Below are positions 27,495-36,452 of a stretch of DNA of 64,000 nucleotides, in pieces (position 1 is the stretch's first letter; each line of letters begins with the position of its first letter). The DNA is from JAHJDO01 sp964437505 (lineage in GTDB: Bacteria; JAHJDO01), in the NCBI GenBank assembly GCA_964437505.1, contig CAYTGU010000002.1, positions 68,920-132,919 on the forward strand, written 5' to 3'. The notes beneath the pieces were generated by a model. The model was not told where the DNA came from and ran no database searches. It saw only the letters and a program-made list of their open reading frames with translations. Position numbers and translations under genes: made by a program.

Positions 27495-28829
27495 TTATGA
27501 CTTAAGCACACATTCTGGATCCAAGGGCAGACGGGTGTCGTCCGGCAGACCGAAATCGGGTATTTTTAATAGTTCTCCATCACGTTTGCAGGACTCATGA
27601 GCAACGATGCCAGGAGCCATATAACGAGCAGCCTGCCAAACGTTGTTTTGCGGAAGCTTATTATTGACTACAGAACGTACAAAATCATTAACCATGAAAA
27701 CATGAGTTCCAGCATGGCCGTTCTTGATATCCAGAAACTCGACAGGCAATTGATGATAGGGCTGAATTTTTGAAATACCGACGATCTTTTTCCCTAGGTA
27801 ACTTCTGGGAAAATCGCCCAGATTTTCTTCTGTAAGTTCGATACCATCGAAATTTCGGATATCACTTACATCTTTTGCCTGTATATCTACCAGTTCTTTC
27901 GCTTGTTCAAAATTTATTTCGCCATTTTTCCGATAACCATCAGATATCGAATGATGTGTAAATATACTCGAGCCCACCTGTTCCTGGTAGGACCCTTGAG
28001 AGCCTACAAACGCCATTCTACCATCACCAGTAATATTCGCTCCTGAGTATGGGTTTTTAAATATTCGAGAGTCTAAACCCTCGCCAACACGTCTGAATTC
28101 ATTAACCCGTGCCATACCGCCATCGGATGTGCGAAACAATGCGGATTGATTGCTGAAAACATTTCCCCATTTGCTCAATTCGGAATTGAAAATGCCGTCT
28201 TCGTGGCTGTCAACATATCCCATACAACTGACTTCTGTCATTCGCTGAAAAGTTACTCCGAGGATAAATGCGGTTGAATGTGTCGGATAATACATAGGTG
28301 GAATGCTGGCAAAGGTTTTCCAATCTTGGCCATTACTGCGCATAAAGCTTTTATAGAAATGTGACATGTCATGGTAATAATGGCCCTCGCCATAGACAAA
28401 TTGTCCGAACGCTCCTTCGCGAAATTTCTGACGGCAGAACATGCTTTGAGGACGATAATAGCTGGTTTCACCCATCATATATATCATACCAGTTTGCCTT
28501 ACGGTGGCGACAAGTTCTTCCAATTCTTCGAGAGACATGGCTGCAGGCACAGCGGAGTAAACGTGCTTGCCCGCTTTGAGTGCTTGTATCGCCAGGGGCG
28601 CATGAGACCATCGCTGCGTAAAAATAGCAATACAATCACAGTCGCTGTTGCACAGCTCCTGGCAGCTGTTAAACGTCTTTTTTATCCCAAATTCTGCAGC
28701 TTTTTCATTAAGCCGATCTCGATTAATATCCGCCAAATAAACCTCACTAACATCAGGATGCTTCTGAAATAGAGGCACAAAAAAGCTGCCAAAAATACTA
28801 ACTCCCGCGATACCTACTTTTAGTTTCAT
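27495..28829 (-). CDS. Gfo/Idh/MocA-family NAD(P)-dependent oxidoreductase
   Basis: The Rossmann fold starts with 'KVGIAGVSIFGSFFVPLF'. The family motif appears as 'AGKHVYSAVPAA' (usually GKHVxxEKP; here the catalytic Lys position reads differently), with 'MMGETSYYRPQ' and a C-terminal beta-sheet domain containing 'VYGEGHYYHDMSHFY'. I prefer the ATG at 28829, 8 bp after GAGGAG, over an in-frame TTG two codons upstream. The family oxidises or reduces sugars, inositols and related compounds. The missing EKP lysine suggests altered chemistry. It is the second gene of the iclR operon. Confidence 0.8.
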   Translation of the reverse strand: MKLKVGIAGVSIFGSFFVPLFQKHPDVSEVYLADINRDRLNEKAAEFGIKKTFNSCQELCNSDCDCIAIFTQRWSHAPLAIQALKAGKHVYSAVPAAMSLEELEELVATVRQTGMIYMMGETSYYRPQSMFCRQKFREGAFGQFVYGEGHYYHDMSHFYKSFMRSNGQDWKTFASIPPMYYPTHSTAFILGVTFQRMTEVSCMGYVDSHEDGIFNSELSKWGNVFSNQSALFRTSDGGMARVNEFRRVGEGLDSRIFKNPYSGANITGDGRMAFVGSQGSYQEQVGSSIFTHHSISDGYRKNGEINFEQAKELVDIQAKDVSDIRNFDGIELTEENLGDFPRSYLGKKIVGISKIQPYHQLPVEFLDIKNGHAGTHVFMVNDFVRSVVNNKLPQNNVWQAARYMAPGIVAHESCKRDGELLKIPDFGLPDDTRLPLDPECVLKS

Positions 28830-28852
28830 TAACAATGCTCCTCATTAATTAT

Positions 28853-29653
28853 TTATGGTTTTTGATATAATGGCTGACGAGATTCATAAGCAGTTGCTAT
28901 TTTTCTTGCCATTGTCTTTAAGATTTCCGCACGTTTACAGGCAACCACTTTTCCCGACTCTAGATAATAGGAAGGGAAAGACTGTGCCAATCCAGCGATG
29001 GTTTTTCCATTATTACAAATTACAGGAACGCCCAAGGCACAAATACCATCAGCTGCTTCATCCTGGCACTTTGTCCAACCCCTGGCTTTTGACAATAAAA
29101 TATCTTTGCATAACTGTTTCGAGTTAGACAGTGTCTTCGGAGTAAGCGAGACAAGTTTCGCCTTGGCCAACCAACCGTTCAACTCACAATCATCCATCCC
29201 TGCCAGCAACGCCTTGCCCGCTGCAGTTGTATGAAGACGTTCGTTCCAAATTTGTTTTTCAACAACCCGTATATTACCCGTCGGAAGTAAGGTCAAAACG
29301 CAGTGCAATTTCCCACCGTCATTTATTCCCAAAAAGGCTCCATCTTCCGTAGTACGGGTAAGTTTCTTCATAATAGGTAACGACGTTTCACGCAGGATGG
29401 ACCATCTGTCGGCTGCTTCACCAAGTCGTGCGCAAAAACTGCCAAGCATATAGCGACCGTTTTCATCTTGTGATAGATAAGCTCGACGATAAAGCGTCCG
29501 AACCAAATTGTTAGTTGTATTGCAATTCAGATTCAACAGATTTGCAATGTCGCTTGAGCGTAAAGGATTTTCATGCATGAAAACTAGTTCCATTATATCC
29601 AATGCCCGCTCGACGCTTTGCACCAAAGGTTTTGTTTTTGTATTTTTATCCAC
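28853..29653 (-). CDS. IclR-family transcriptional regulator
   Basis: The 266 residues comprise an N-terminal winged helix ('SVERALDIMELVFMHENPLRSSDIANLLNLNCNTTNNLVRTLYRRAYL') and a C-terminal GAF-like effector domain ('TTAAGKALLAG', 'DEAADGICALGVPV'). IclR proteins usually control adjacent catabolic operons in response to a small metabolite. It is the promoter-proximal gene of a four-gene minus-strand operon, with an operator-like palindrome overlapping its own -10 element, consistent with autoregulation. Confidence 0.9.
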   Translation of the reverse strand: MDKNTKTKPLVQSVERALDIMELVFMHENPLRSSDIANLLNLNCNTTNNLVRTLYRRAYLSQDENGRYMLGSFCARLGEAADRWSILRETSLPIMKKLTRTTEDGAFLGINDGGKLHCVLTLLPTGNIRVVEKQIWNERLHTTAAGKALLAGMDDCELNGWLAKAKLVSLTPKTLSNSKQLCKDILLSKARGWTKCQDEAADGICALGVPVICNNGKTIAGLAQSFPSYYLESGKVVACKRAEILKTMARKIATAYESRQPLYQKP

Positions 29654-29680
29654 GCCTTACACCATATTATTGTATATACT

Positions 29681-29711
29681 ACCATTTTATGGTTTTTGCT
29701 TAATTTGTCAA
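29681..29711 (-). promoter_or_regulatory. Promoter and operator-like palindrome of the iclR operon
   Basis: On the minus strand TTGACA (29706-29711) and TAAAAT (29684-29689) are spaced by 16 bp. A 13-bp palindrome ACCAT-AAA-ATGGT (29681-29693) covers the -10 box. A further ACCAT half site lies at 29661-29665. The position fits repression by the adjacent IclR protein. Confidence 0.6.
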
Positions 29712-29820
29712 TTGTTTTTTCTAAAAAACTGAATAAATATAACTGATTCTATTGGCTGTCTAATTAAGCAATCAACCATAGCTTTGACTTTTAAGTTTTA
29801 TAACCTTTTATTTTATCGGG

Positions 29821-30332
29821 TTATTTTATTTTCATAAACTTAATCAATTTTCTTAAGTTGGGTAGTTTATAATTCACCCAAAGAAGAAGTGGATTCCATC
29901 CAACATCATTGTTGAATTTTTTTTCGTTTCTCATGTACGATGAAAAAAATGGACACATTTCGTCCATTGAAATCTGAGCATGAAAGTACCCTATAAAATA
30001 TTTCAATGCCCGTTTTAGCATTTCTAATGTAGATATCTTTTTTGATGTTTTGACCCCATTTAAAAATGGAATAATATCCTTTTCATTAATTTCTGCATTT
30101 AAATTGTGTGCTAATGAATTCCTAAGAGTATTTAATTTTCGAAGTTTTTGCACAATTTTAGTGTTGCCAGGTGGGAATTCTAAATTTAAGGCTTCATATA
30201 AATCAACTTTCATGGCAAATGTTTTGTTTAAAATTTTTTTAGGTTTGGGTAAAAAAATGGATAAATGGCGATCTAAGCAGGTTTCTATATATAGATGTGA
30301 CTTTAAAATTAAAACAATTGCATCCCCCTGAA
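29821..30332 (-). pseudogene. 5'-truncated HEPN-like gene
   Basis: An ATG at 30213 opens a 130-residue frame containing 'KLRKLNTLRNSLAHN', an RNSLAH (Rx4H-type) motif typical of HEPN ribonuclease or nucleic-acid-binding domains. The same frame is open upstream to about 30332 and continues sensible HEPN-like helix sequence (AIVLILKSHLYIETCLDRHL...) with no start codon. It then runs into a palindromic repeat (30323-30350). The gene has therefore probably lost its 5' end. The C-terminal half has no recognised domain. It could still be expressed from 30213. It sits between iclR and ispG, AT-rich, without obvious partners. Confidence 0.5.
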
Positions 30333-30350
30333 TCCCTCTTCAAAGGGGGA
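30323..30350. repeat. Palindromic repeat TCCCCCT/AGGGGGA
   Basis: Arms TCCCCCT (30323-30329) and AGGGGGA (30344-30350) flank a 14-nt loop, followed by CTTTTTATT on the plus strand. It looks like a widespread dispersed 'CCCCC...GGGGG' element and could act as a terminator for plus-strand transcription. It lies 5 bp beyond the ispG stop and cuts the HEPN-like frame. Confidence 0.6.
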
Positions 30351-30354
30351 CTTT

Positions 30355-31446
30355 TTATTCCACTTCTTTAATTTTACTTATCAGTTCCTGAACAAGTTTT
30401 TCTTTTTTGACTTTTTTAATGATTTTGCCTTTACAGAACAGGATTCCTGAGGTTTTTCCTCCTGCAACTCCGATATCAGCTTCTTTGGCTTCACCAGGTC
30501 CGTTTACCTCACAGCCCATAACGGCAATCTTCATAGGCGGCAATTGTAAGGCAATGGATTCAAGTTGTTTTTTTAGTTCTGTTACGATCGCTATAATATC
30601 GATTTTACATCTACCGCATGTCGGACAAGAAATAATCTCCGGACCGTATTCTCTGAGCTTAAGAGATTGTAATATCTGAAAGCCTGCTTTTACTTCTTCT
30701 TCAGGGGGAGCGGTAAGTGAGACTCTGATAGTATCTCCAATTCCTTCTGAGAGGAGTATGCCAAGGCCAACGGAGGATTTGATGAGTCCTTCAGGTAATG
30801 GACCTGCCTCTGTAATGCCAATGTGAAACGGATAATCGCATTTAGTTGTCATTTGTCTATAAGCTTCCACAGTGGAGAGTACGTCTGAAGATTTTAGCGC
30901 TATGATAATATTATAAAATTTATGTTTTTCGAAAATCTTTATATACTTAAGACACTCATCGACCATTAGTTTTGAATTTTGAGTTTTAAGTTTCGAGTTT
31001 TTTTTAACCGAACCGGCGTTTACTCCTACCCTGATTGCTATATCTTTTTCTGCGGCTGCGGAGATGATCATACTAAGATGTTTTTTACTAGAGATATTTC
31101 CCGGGTTAAGTCTTAATTTATCAACACCTTGTTTTATAGCCTCCAAAGCAAGCCCGTATGAAAAATGTATATCTGCAACAAGAGGGATAATAATCTGTTT
31201 TTTTATTTCTCCCAAACATTTTGCCGCTTCAATATCAGGGACAGCAACCCTTATAATTTCACAACCAGTTTTCTCAAGACTTTTTATTTGAGAGACTGTT
31301 GTATCAATATCTCTGGTATCTGTTTTTGTCATAGACTGTACAGATATCGGTGCATTGCCGCCTATTATAATGTTTCCAACTTTAACAGGTCTGGTGTTAC
31401 GGCGTTTGATTGGATAATTGATTATTTTGTGAGGTATTTTTCTCAT
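30355..31446 (-). CDS. ispG: 4-hydroxy-3-methylbut-2-en-1-yl diphosphate synthase
   Basis: The 363 residues contain the TIM-barrel part ('RRNTRPVKVGNIIIGGNAPISVQSMTKTDT', 'LVADIHFSYGLAL', 'KLRLNPGN', 'RVGVNAGSVK') and the iron-sulfur part ('SCPTCGRCKIDI', 'GCEVNGPGEAKEADIG'). It makes HMBPP in the MEP isoprenoid pathway. Residues 149-161 (KNSKLKTQNSKLM) replace the usual variable loop after VNAGS and are encoded by short imperfect repeats (see findings). The start overlaps the 3' end of rseP by 50 bp. dxr, another MEP gene, is in the same operon. Confidence 0.96.
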   Translation of the reverse strand: MRKIPHKIINYPIKRRNTRPVKVGNIIIGGNAPISVQSMTKTDTRDIDTTVSQIKSLEKTGCEIIRVAVPDIEAAKCLGEIKKQIIIPLVADIHFSYGLALEAIKQGVDKLRLNPGNISSKKHLSMIISAAAEKDIAIRVGVNAGSVKKNSKLKTQNSKLMVDECLKYIKIFEKHKFYNIIIALKSSDVLSTVEAYRQMTTKCDYPFHIGITEAGPLPEGLIKSSVGLGILLSEGIGDTIRVSLTAPPEEEVKAGFQILQSLKLREYGPEIISCPTCGRCKIDIIAIVTELKKQLESIALQLPPMKIAVMGCEVNGPGEAKEADIGVAGGKTSGILFCKGKIIKKVKKEKLVQELISKIKEVE

Positions 31447-32770
31447 GGAAGATATTGTTTATTTTATCTTTTGCAACTCTCATAATGTCATTAAATGTTA
31501 CGTATACCATTAAAGTTACAAGAAGCGCAATGCCGAATTTTGTTGCCCATTCAAGTCCTTTCTCACTAACTGGATTGCCCTTTATAACTTCTATCAGAAA
31601 GAAAACTATATGTCCGCCGTCAAGCACAGGAATTGGAAGTAGATTAAGCACAGCAAGGTTTATACTTATCAGAGCAAGCAGGTAAAACAGATTTATAAGT
31701 CCTGCTTTTGCCTGTTTATCTGCAAGCTGTGCAATCATTATTGGTCCGCCAAGTGTTTTAGGGGATATCTCCCTCTTTACAAGCATCCATATAGATCTAT
31801 ATGTGAGAACTGTCAAACTTATGGTTTGATTACATCCTTGAACAAATGCTCCGATTGGACCATATTTACGCGTTATTGTCTTCATCTCAGGGATTATTCC
31901 TATGAGACCAATGTTTAGTGTTTTATTAAGTTTAGGCATAACACTTATTTTTAATTGCTCCTTCTCACGCTTTATTGTAAGTAAGATTTTCTTTTCTGCA
32001 TTATTATGAATACTCCTTGTCATATCATTCCACGAGGACATTTGTTTGCCATTAATAAACAGAACAACATCCCCTTTTCTAATACCAGCTTTGTATGCAG
32101 GGCTTTCAGGCTCAACAATTCCTATTACTGGAGGAATAAATGGAGACACTCCCAAGTATCCACCTCCTTTTTCTTTGTTAAACTCTGTTTTAACCTGAAT
32201 GTCTTTTCTTTCCCCGTTTCTGTCAATGAGTAAAGACATTGTATGATTCGGATGAGTCAGGATAATATGTTTAAACTTGTTCCAATCTTTGATTTGTTTG
32301 CCATTAGCCTTGAGTATTGTATCTCCCACTTTCAGGTCAGATTTGAAACCGGGCGAATCTTTGGCTATTTCCCCGATTTTAGCCTCAAAGTAAGGTAGTT
32401 CTATTCCCGTAAAGAAGATGCAAGAGAAGACAAAAATTGCCAGCAGTATATTCATAAAAGGACCTGCAAGTATTACAAGAATTCTCTGAAAAGGGCTTTT
32501 AGAATAAAACTCCCATGAAGCGCCTGTTTTTTCTTCGGCAGATTCTCCTGCAAGTTTTACATATCCTCCTAAAGGTACAGCAGAAATCAGATACTCCGTA
32601 TCCCCTTTCCGAAAGCCAATAAGCTTAGGACCAAATCCCAGAGAGAACTTTTCTACTCTAATGCCAAACCCCTTAGCTACAAGAAAATGTCCCAGTTCAT
32701 GTACAAAGACAAGAATACTTATTACAACAATGAATGGGAGTAAATGAATCAGCCAATTTAGAGCAAACAT
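31397..32770 (-). CDS. rseP: Site-2 intramembrane zinc metalloprotease RseP
   Basis: The 457 residues have an HELGH zinc site at 24-28 in the first membrane segment. Two PDZ domains occupy about 125-300 ('SPGFKSDLKVGDTILKANGK', 'SPAYKAGIRKGDVVLFINGK'), and 'NLLPIPVLDGGH' is the third-ligand motif near the C-terminal membrane helices. RseP-type proteases cut anti-sigma factors and leftover signal peptides in the inner membrane. It lies 4 bp after dxr and overlaps ispG by 50 bp. Confidence 0.95.
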   Translation of the reverse strand: MFALNWLIHLLPFIVVISILVFVHELGHFLVAKGFGIRVEKFSLGFGPKLIGFRKGDTEYLISAVPLGGYVKLAGESAEEKTGASWEFYSKSPFQRILVILAGPFMNILLAIFVFSCIFFTGIELPYFEAKIGEIAKDSPGFKSDLKVGDTILKANGKQIKDWNKFKHIILTHPNHTMSLLIDRNGERKDIQVKTEFNKEKGGGYLGVSPFIPPVIGIVEPESPAYKAGIRKGDVVLFINGKQMSSWNDMTRSIHNNAEKKILLTIKREKEQLKISVMPKLNKTLNIGLIGIIPEMKTITRKYGPIGAFVQGCNQTISLTVLTYRSIWMLVKREISPKTLGGPIMIAQLADKQAKAGLINLFYLLALISINLAVLNLLPIPVLDGGHIVFFLIEVIKGNPVSEKGLEWATKFGIALLVTLMVYVTFNDIMRVAKDKINNIFHEKNTSQNNQLSNQTP

Positions 32771-32774
32771 GTTT

Positions 32775-33923
32775 TTATAGAGTTTCTCCTATTTCATGAG
32801 CCGCTTTTCTTGCCCAGACGTCAGATGCAAGAATATGGTCAAGGCATGGATTTTGAATAACATTATGTTTATTCATAACCTTTTCTATTATTTGAGGAAT
32901 ATTTGAAAATTTTATTTTTTTCTTAAGAAACAGATTAACAGCAACATCGTTTGCACTATTAAGAGCAGCGGGCATAGTTCCGCCAATTGTGCCTGCTTCA
33001 TAGGCAAGTTTCAGGCATGGGAATTTATCAAAGTTCGGAACTGAAAAATTAAACCGGGATATTTTTGCTAAGTCTAAAGGCTCTAGCTGTGTAGGCATTC
33101 GCTCAGGATACGTTAATGCGTACTGAATAGGCATCTTCATATCAGGAATTCCAAGCAAGGCAAATACAGATCCGTCAATAAATTCTACCATAGAATGAAT
33201 AATACATTCGGGATGTATAATGATTTCAATTTTCGATATATCTATTCCAAACAGCCAATGCGCCTCTATGACTTCCAAGCCCTTATTCATGAGTGTTGCA
33301 GAATCTATGCTGATTTTTCTCCCCATTTTCCATACAGGGTGAGCTAATGCCTGCTCAGGACTAATATCGTCCAAGTTTTTTTCTTTGTAAAACGGTCCTC
33401 CTGAAGCTGTGAGAATAATTTTTTTAATATCCTTTTTATCTCTTCCGTCAATGCACTGAAAAACAGCATTATGTTCACTATCCACTGGAAGGAGTTTTAC
33501 TTCTTTTTTCTTAACCTCTTTTAAGATAATTCTTCCCGCAGTAACCAGCAGTTCTTTAGCTGCAATTGCAATACGCTTACCTTTCTTTATTGCTTCTAAA
33601 GTGGGGATCAGCCCTGTTATGCCGGTAATTGCTGATACTACAATATCAACTTCATCAAGTGTTGATATTTTAATGAGATTTTCATCTCCGCATTCTATTT
33701 TTACTTTTTTATCACTGATAGAATTGCGAAGCTGATCTCGTGTCTTCTCATCCATTACTACAACAAATTTGGGATGAAACTGGTTTATCTGCTTCTCTAA
33801 AAGGCTGATATTAGTTTTGCCTGATATGGCTGTAACTTTGAATTTGTCCGGGAAGGATTTTACAATCTCAAGAGTATTTCTGCCAATTGAGCCTGTTGCT
33901 CCGAGAACAGCAATATTTTTCAT
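32775..33923 (-). CDS. dxr: 1-deoxy-D-xylulose 5-phosphate reductoisomerase
   Basis: The full-length 382-residue enzyme has the NADPH site 'AVLGATGSIGRNTLEIV', 'AAKELLVTAG', the metal/substrate region 'LPVDSEHNAVFQC' and 'KIILTASGGPF', and 'HPVWKMGRKISIDSATLMNKGLEVIEAHWLF'. It catalyses the first committed step of the MEP pathway. Its start overlaps the rpmA stop by 4 bp. It is upstream of rseP and ispG in one operon. Confidence 0.97.
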   Translation of the reverse strand: MKNIAVLGATGSIGRNTLEIVKSFPDKFKVTAISGKTNISLLEKQINQFHPKFVVVMDEKTRDQLRNSISDKKVKIECGDENLIKISTLDEVDIVVSAITGITGLIPTLEAIKKGKRIAIAAKELLVTAGRIILKEVKKKEVKLLPVDSEHNAVFQCIDGRDKKDIKKIILTASGGPFYKEKNLDDISPEQALAHPVWKMGRKISIDSATLMNKGLEVIEAHWLFGIDISKIEIIIHPECIIHSMVEFIDGSVFALLGIPDMKMPIQYALTYPERMPTQLEPLDLAKISRFNFSVPNFDKFPCLKLAYEAGTIGGTMPAALNSANDVAVNLFLKKKIKFSNIPQIIEKVMNKHNVIQNPCLDHILASDVWARKAAHEIGETL

Positions 33924-34180
33924 TTCGCGTTAGGCTCATAAACACTTATGCATTTTCTGGCGCTGATACTTTCAAAACACACTATCCCATTTATTTTAGC
34001 AAATAATGTCCAATCCCTTCCACAGCCAACATTTCTTCCTGGAGAGAATTTTGTGCCGCGTTGACGGACAAGAATACTGCCCGCACTTACAGTCTGTCCA
34101 CCGAAACGCTTTACGCCAAGTCTTTTTCCGGCACTATCTCTTCCATTCCTTGAACCTCCCTGTCCTTTTTTATGTGCCAT
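33920..34180 (-). CDS. rpmA: Ribosomal protein L27
   Basis: The 86 residues are canonical: 'MAHKKGQGGSRNGRDSAGKRLGVKRFGGQTVSAGSILVRQRGTKF'. The N-terminus reaches the peptidyl transferase centre; it has no processed N-terminal extension. It opens the rpmA-dxr-rseP-ispG operon behind a strong promoter. L21 (rplU), the usual upstream neighbour, is absent here. Confidence 0.97.
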   Translation of the reverse strand: MAHKKGQGGSRNGRDSAGKRLGVKRFGGQTVSAGSILVRQRGTKFSPGRNVGCGRDWTLFAKINGIVCFESISARKCISVYEPNAK

Positions 34181-34213
34181 AATCTATCTCCTGAGCTTTT
34201 TTATGTGTTAGGG

Positions 34214-34242
34214 AGTATATTGATTTTCTAATCTATTGTCAA
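34214..34242 (-). promoter_or_regulatory. Sigma70-type promoter for rpmA-dxr-rseP-ispG
   Basis: On the minus strand TTGACA (34237-34242) is followed after 17 bp by TATACT (34214-34219). A CAGGAGATAG ribosome-binding site precedes the rpmA ATG (34180). Confidence 0.75.
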
Positions 34243-34262
34243 GATGTTGCAGAATTTACTTT

Positions 34263-35507
34263 TTAGAGTTTGTTGGCATACAAAGGGAATTGATTACAGA
34301 GGTTATTTACCATACTTGAAACCTTCTTTATAGTGTATGCATCATTGATATTTGCAATAACCTTTGTTATCATTTCTGCGATGAACTTCATTTCAGGCTC
34401 TTTCATACCTCTTGTGGTTACAGCGGGAGTTCCTATTCTTATTCCGCTAGTAATAAATGGGCTTTGTTTATCAAATGGAATAGCATTTTTGTTTACCGTT
34501 ATTCCGGCAGCATCCAATGCTTTCTCTGCATCCTTGCCGGAGATATATTTATTAGTTAAATCCAGTAGTATAAGATGGGTATCTGTTCCTCCAGAAACAA
34601 GTCGGAAGTCTCTTTTTTTTAGTTCTGAGGCAAGTGCCTTAGCATTTTTTACGATCTGTTTCTGATAATCATTAAATCCTTTTGCCATGGCTTCCTTGAA
34701 CGCAACAGCTTTAGCAGCTATAACATGCATCAGAGGCCCTCCCTGAATACCGGGGAAAATCATTTTGTCTATTTGTTTTGCATATTTTTCCTTGCAGAGA
34801 ATCATGCCTCCGCGTGGTCCTCTTAATGTTTTATGTGTAGTGGTAGTAACAAAATCAGCGTATGGAATAGGGCTTGGATAAATTTTTGCTGCAACAAGTC
34901 CTGCAAAATGAGCCATATCTACCATAAGGTATGCATTTACTTTATCTGCTATCTTTCTGAATGCTACGAAATCTATTATGCGGGGATAAGCGCTAGCGCC
35001 AGCAATTATCAATTTAGGTTTCTTTTCAAGCGCTAATTTTTCTACATATTCATACTCTATTGTTTCTGTTTTCTTACTCACTCCGTAAGAGATAATATTA
35101 AAATATTTCCCTGAAAAGTTTACTGGGCTGCCATGTGTTAAATGTCCACCATGGCTTAAGTCCATACCTAGAATTGTATCTCCAATATCCAACATGGAAA
35201 AATAAACCGCCATATTTGCCTGTGAACCGGAATGTGGCTGTACATTTGCATGGTCAGCTCCAAAAATCTCTTTTGCTCTTTTTATGGCCAAGTCTTCAAC
35301 AACATCAACAAATTCACATCCGCCATAGTATCTTTTTTTAGGATAGCCTTCTGCATATTTATTGGTCATTACTGAGCTCTGCGCCTCAAGCACAGCATCG
35401 CTCACGAAATTCTCTGATGCAATAAGCTCAAGGCTTGAAGCTTCTCTTTTTGTTTCATTATAGATTGCTTTTGCCACTTCTGGATCAGTTGTTTTTAAAT
35501 TACTCAT
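34263..35507 (-). CDS. glyA: Serine hydroxymethyltransferase
   Basis: I chose ATG 35507 (MSNLKTTDPEVAKAI), directly after the rpiB stop (TAATATG). A TTG 12 codons further upstream lies inside rpiB. The 414 residues contain 'LELIASENFVS', 'NKYAEGYPKKRYYGGCE', 'VQPHSGSQAN' and the PLP lysine in 'VTTTTHKTLRGPRGGMI'. It converts serine and THF to glycine and methylene-THF. The gene order phosphatase-rpiB-glyA matches the ywlE-ywlF-glyA neighbourhood known from Bacillus. Confidence 0.96.
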   Translation of the reverse strand: MSNLKTTDPEVAKAIYNETKREASSLELIASENFVSDAVLEAQSSVMTNKYAEGYPKKRYYGGCEFVDVVEDLAIKRAKEIFGADHANVQPHSGSQANMAVYFSMLDIGDTILGMDLSHGGHLTHGSPVNFSGKYFNIISYGVSKKTETIEYEYVEKLALEKKPKLIIAGASAYPRIIDFVAFRKIADKVNAYLMVDMAHFAGLVAAKIYPSPIPYADFVTTTTHKTLRGPRGGMILCKEKYAKQIDKMIFPGIQGGPLMHVIAAKAVAFKEAMAKGFNDYQKQIVKNAKALASELKKRDFRLVSGGTDTHLILLDLTNKYISGKDAEKALDAAGITVNKNAIPFDKQSPFITSGIRIGTPAVTTRGMKEPEMKFIAEMITKVIANINDAYTIKKVSSMVNNLCNQFPLYANKL

Positions 35508-35508
35508 A

Positions 35509-35985
35509 TTACTTTTTTGAAGTCCCCATGTATTTGCTTTCAATTTCTTTAATTTTTTTTATTCTTTGCTTATGACGGGACGCATTGCTGAATTTTGTCT
35601 GGAGCCAGACTTTGGCTATTTCCTTTGCCAGTTCTTCCTTAACTACTCGTCCCCCGATTGTTAAAATATTTGCATCATTATGCTCTCTGCTCATCTTTGC
35701 GGTAAATACATCATTACATAAAGCCGCTCTAATGTTCGGAACCTTATTGGCTGACATAGACATACCCAGACCAGTTCCGCATATCAGTATTCCCTTTTTG
35801 TATTTGCCTGCTCTCACAGCTTCAGCCAGCACTAATGCAAAATCCGGATAGTCAACGGATTCCTCAGATGATGTGCCAAGATCAGTATACTTATAACCCA
35901 AGCCTTTCAAAAAGGGCTTAAGTGTTTCTTTTAGATGCCATCCTCCGTGGTCAGCAGCTATTGCAACTCTATCTTTGTTATCCAA
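35509..35985 (-). CDS. rpiB: Ribose-5-phosphate isomerase B
   Basis: The 158 residues are of RpiB/LacAB type: 'VAIAADHGGWHLKETLKPFL', 'YPDFALVLAEAV', 'GILICGTGLGMSMSANKVPNIRAALC' (catalytic Cys in CGTG) and 'REHNDANILTIGGRV'. It interconverts ribose-5-P and ribulose-5-P, complementing Rpe. It overlaps the upstream phosphatase gene by 8 bp and abuts glyA. Confidence 0.96.
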   Translation of the reverse strand: MDNKDRVAIAADHGGWHLKETLKPFLKGLGYKYTDLGTSSEESVDYPDFALVLAEAVRAGKYKKGILICGTGLGMSMSANKVPNIRAALCNDVFTAKMSREHNDANILTIGGRVVKEELAKEIAKVWLQTKFSNASRHKQRIKKIKEIESKYMGTSKK

Positions 35986-36445
35986 TTTTTCTTATAACCT
36001 TTCTTAAACATTCCTCTATTTCCTTCATGCAGTATTTATATGCATCGTAGGATAATCCGATAGGATCTGCTATATCCTGATTCTTATCCTCTTTTTCTGC
36101 AAATTCTTTAAGCAGAAATATCTTCTTTGTCTTTTCCTGATAAATACGGAGTATTTCATCTTTATGTTTCTGAGTCATTACCAGAACAAGGTCGGCTTTA
36201 TTTACTGTTTCCTTGGTTAGTCTATTTGATCTGTATGAAGATACATCTATTTCTTGCTCAGTCATAATCTTCTGTGTCATGTAAACTGGAGGAAAGCCTT
36301 CATCTGTGTGAGTTCCGGCAGAGATAACTTCATACTTACTGTATTCTTTAACTCCTTTTTTAGAAAGCATCTTTTTAAGTAGCCCCTCAGCCATAATGCT
36401 ACGGCAGCTGTTTCCTGTGCAAATAAAAAGGATAGTCTTTTTCAT
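35978..36445 (-). CDS. Low-molecular-weight protein (tyrosine/arginine) phosphatase
   Basis: The 155 residues carry the LMW-PTP P-loop 'FICTGNSCRSIMAEGLL' (C-x5-R, residues about 9-15) and the general acid in 'DIADPIG'. The Thr after Cys (CTGNSCRS) is the feature of YwlE-like arginine phosphatases, but a tyrosine phosphatase role cannot be excluded. It is the first gene of the operon with rpiB and glyA, the same arrangement as ywlE in Bacillus. Confidence 0.9.
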   Translation of the reverse strand: MKKTILFICTGNSCRSIMAEGLLKKMLSKKGVKEYSKYEVISAGTHTDEGFPPVYMTQKIMTEQEIDVSSYRSNRLTKETVNKADLVLVMTQKHKDEILRIYQEKTKKIFLLKEFAEKEDKNQDIADPIGLSYDAYKYCMKEIEECLRKVIRKIG

Positions 36446-36452
36446 GCACTAA

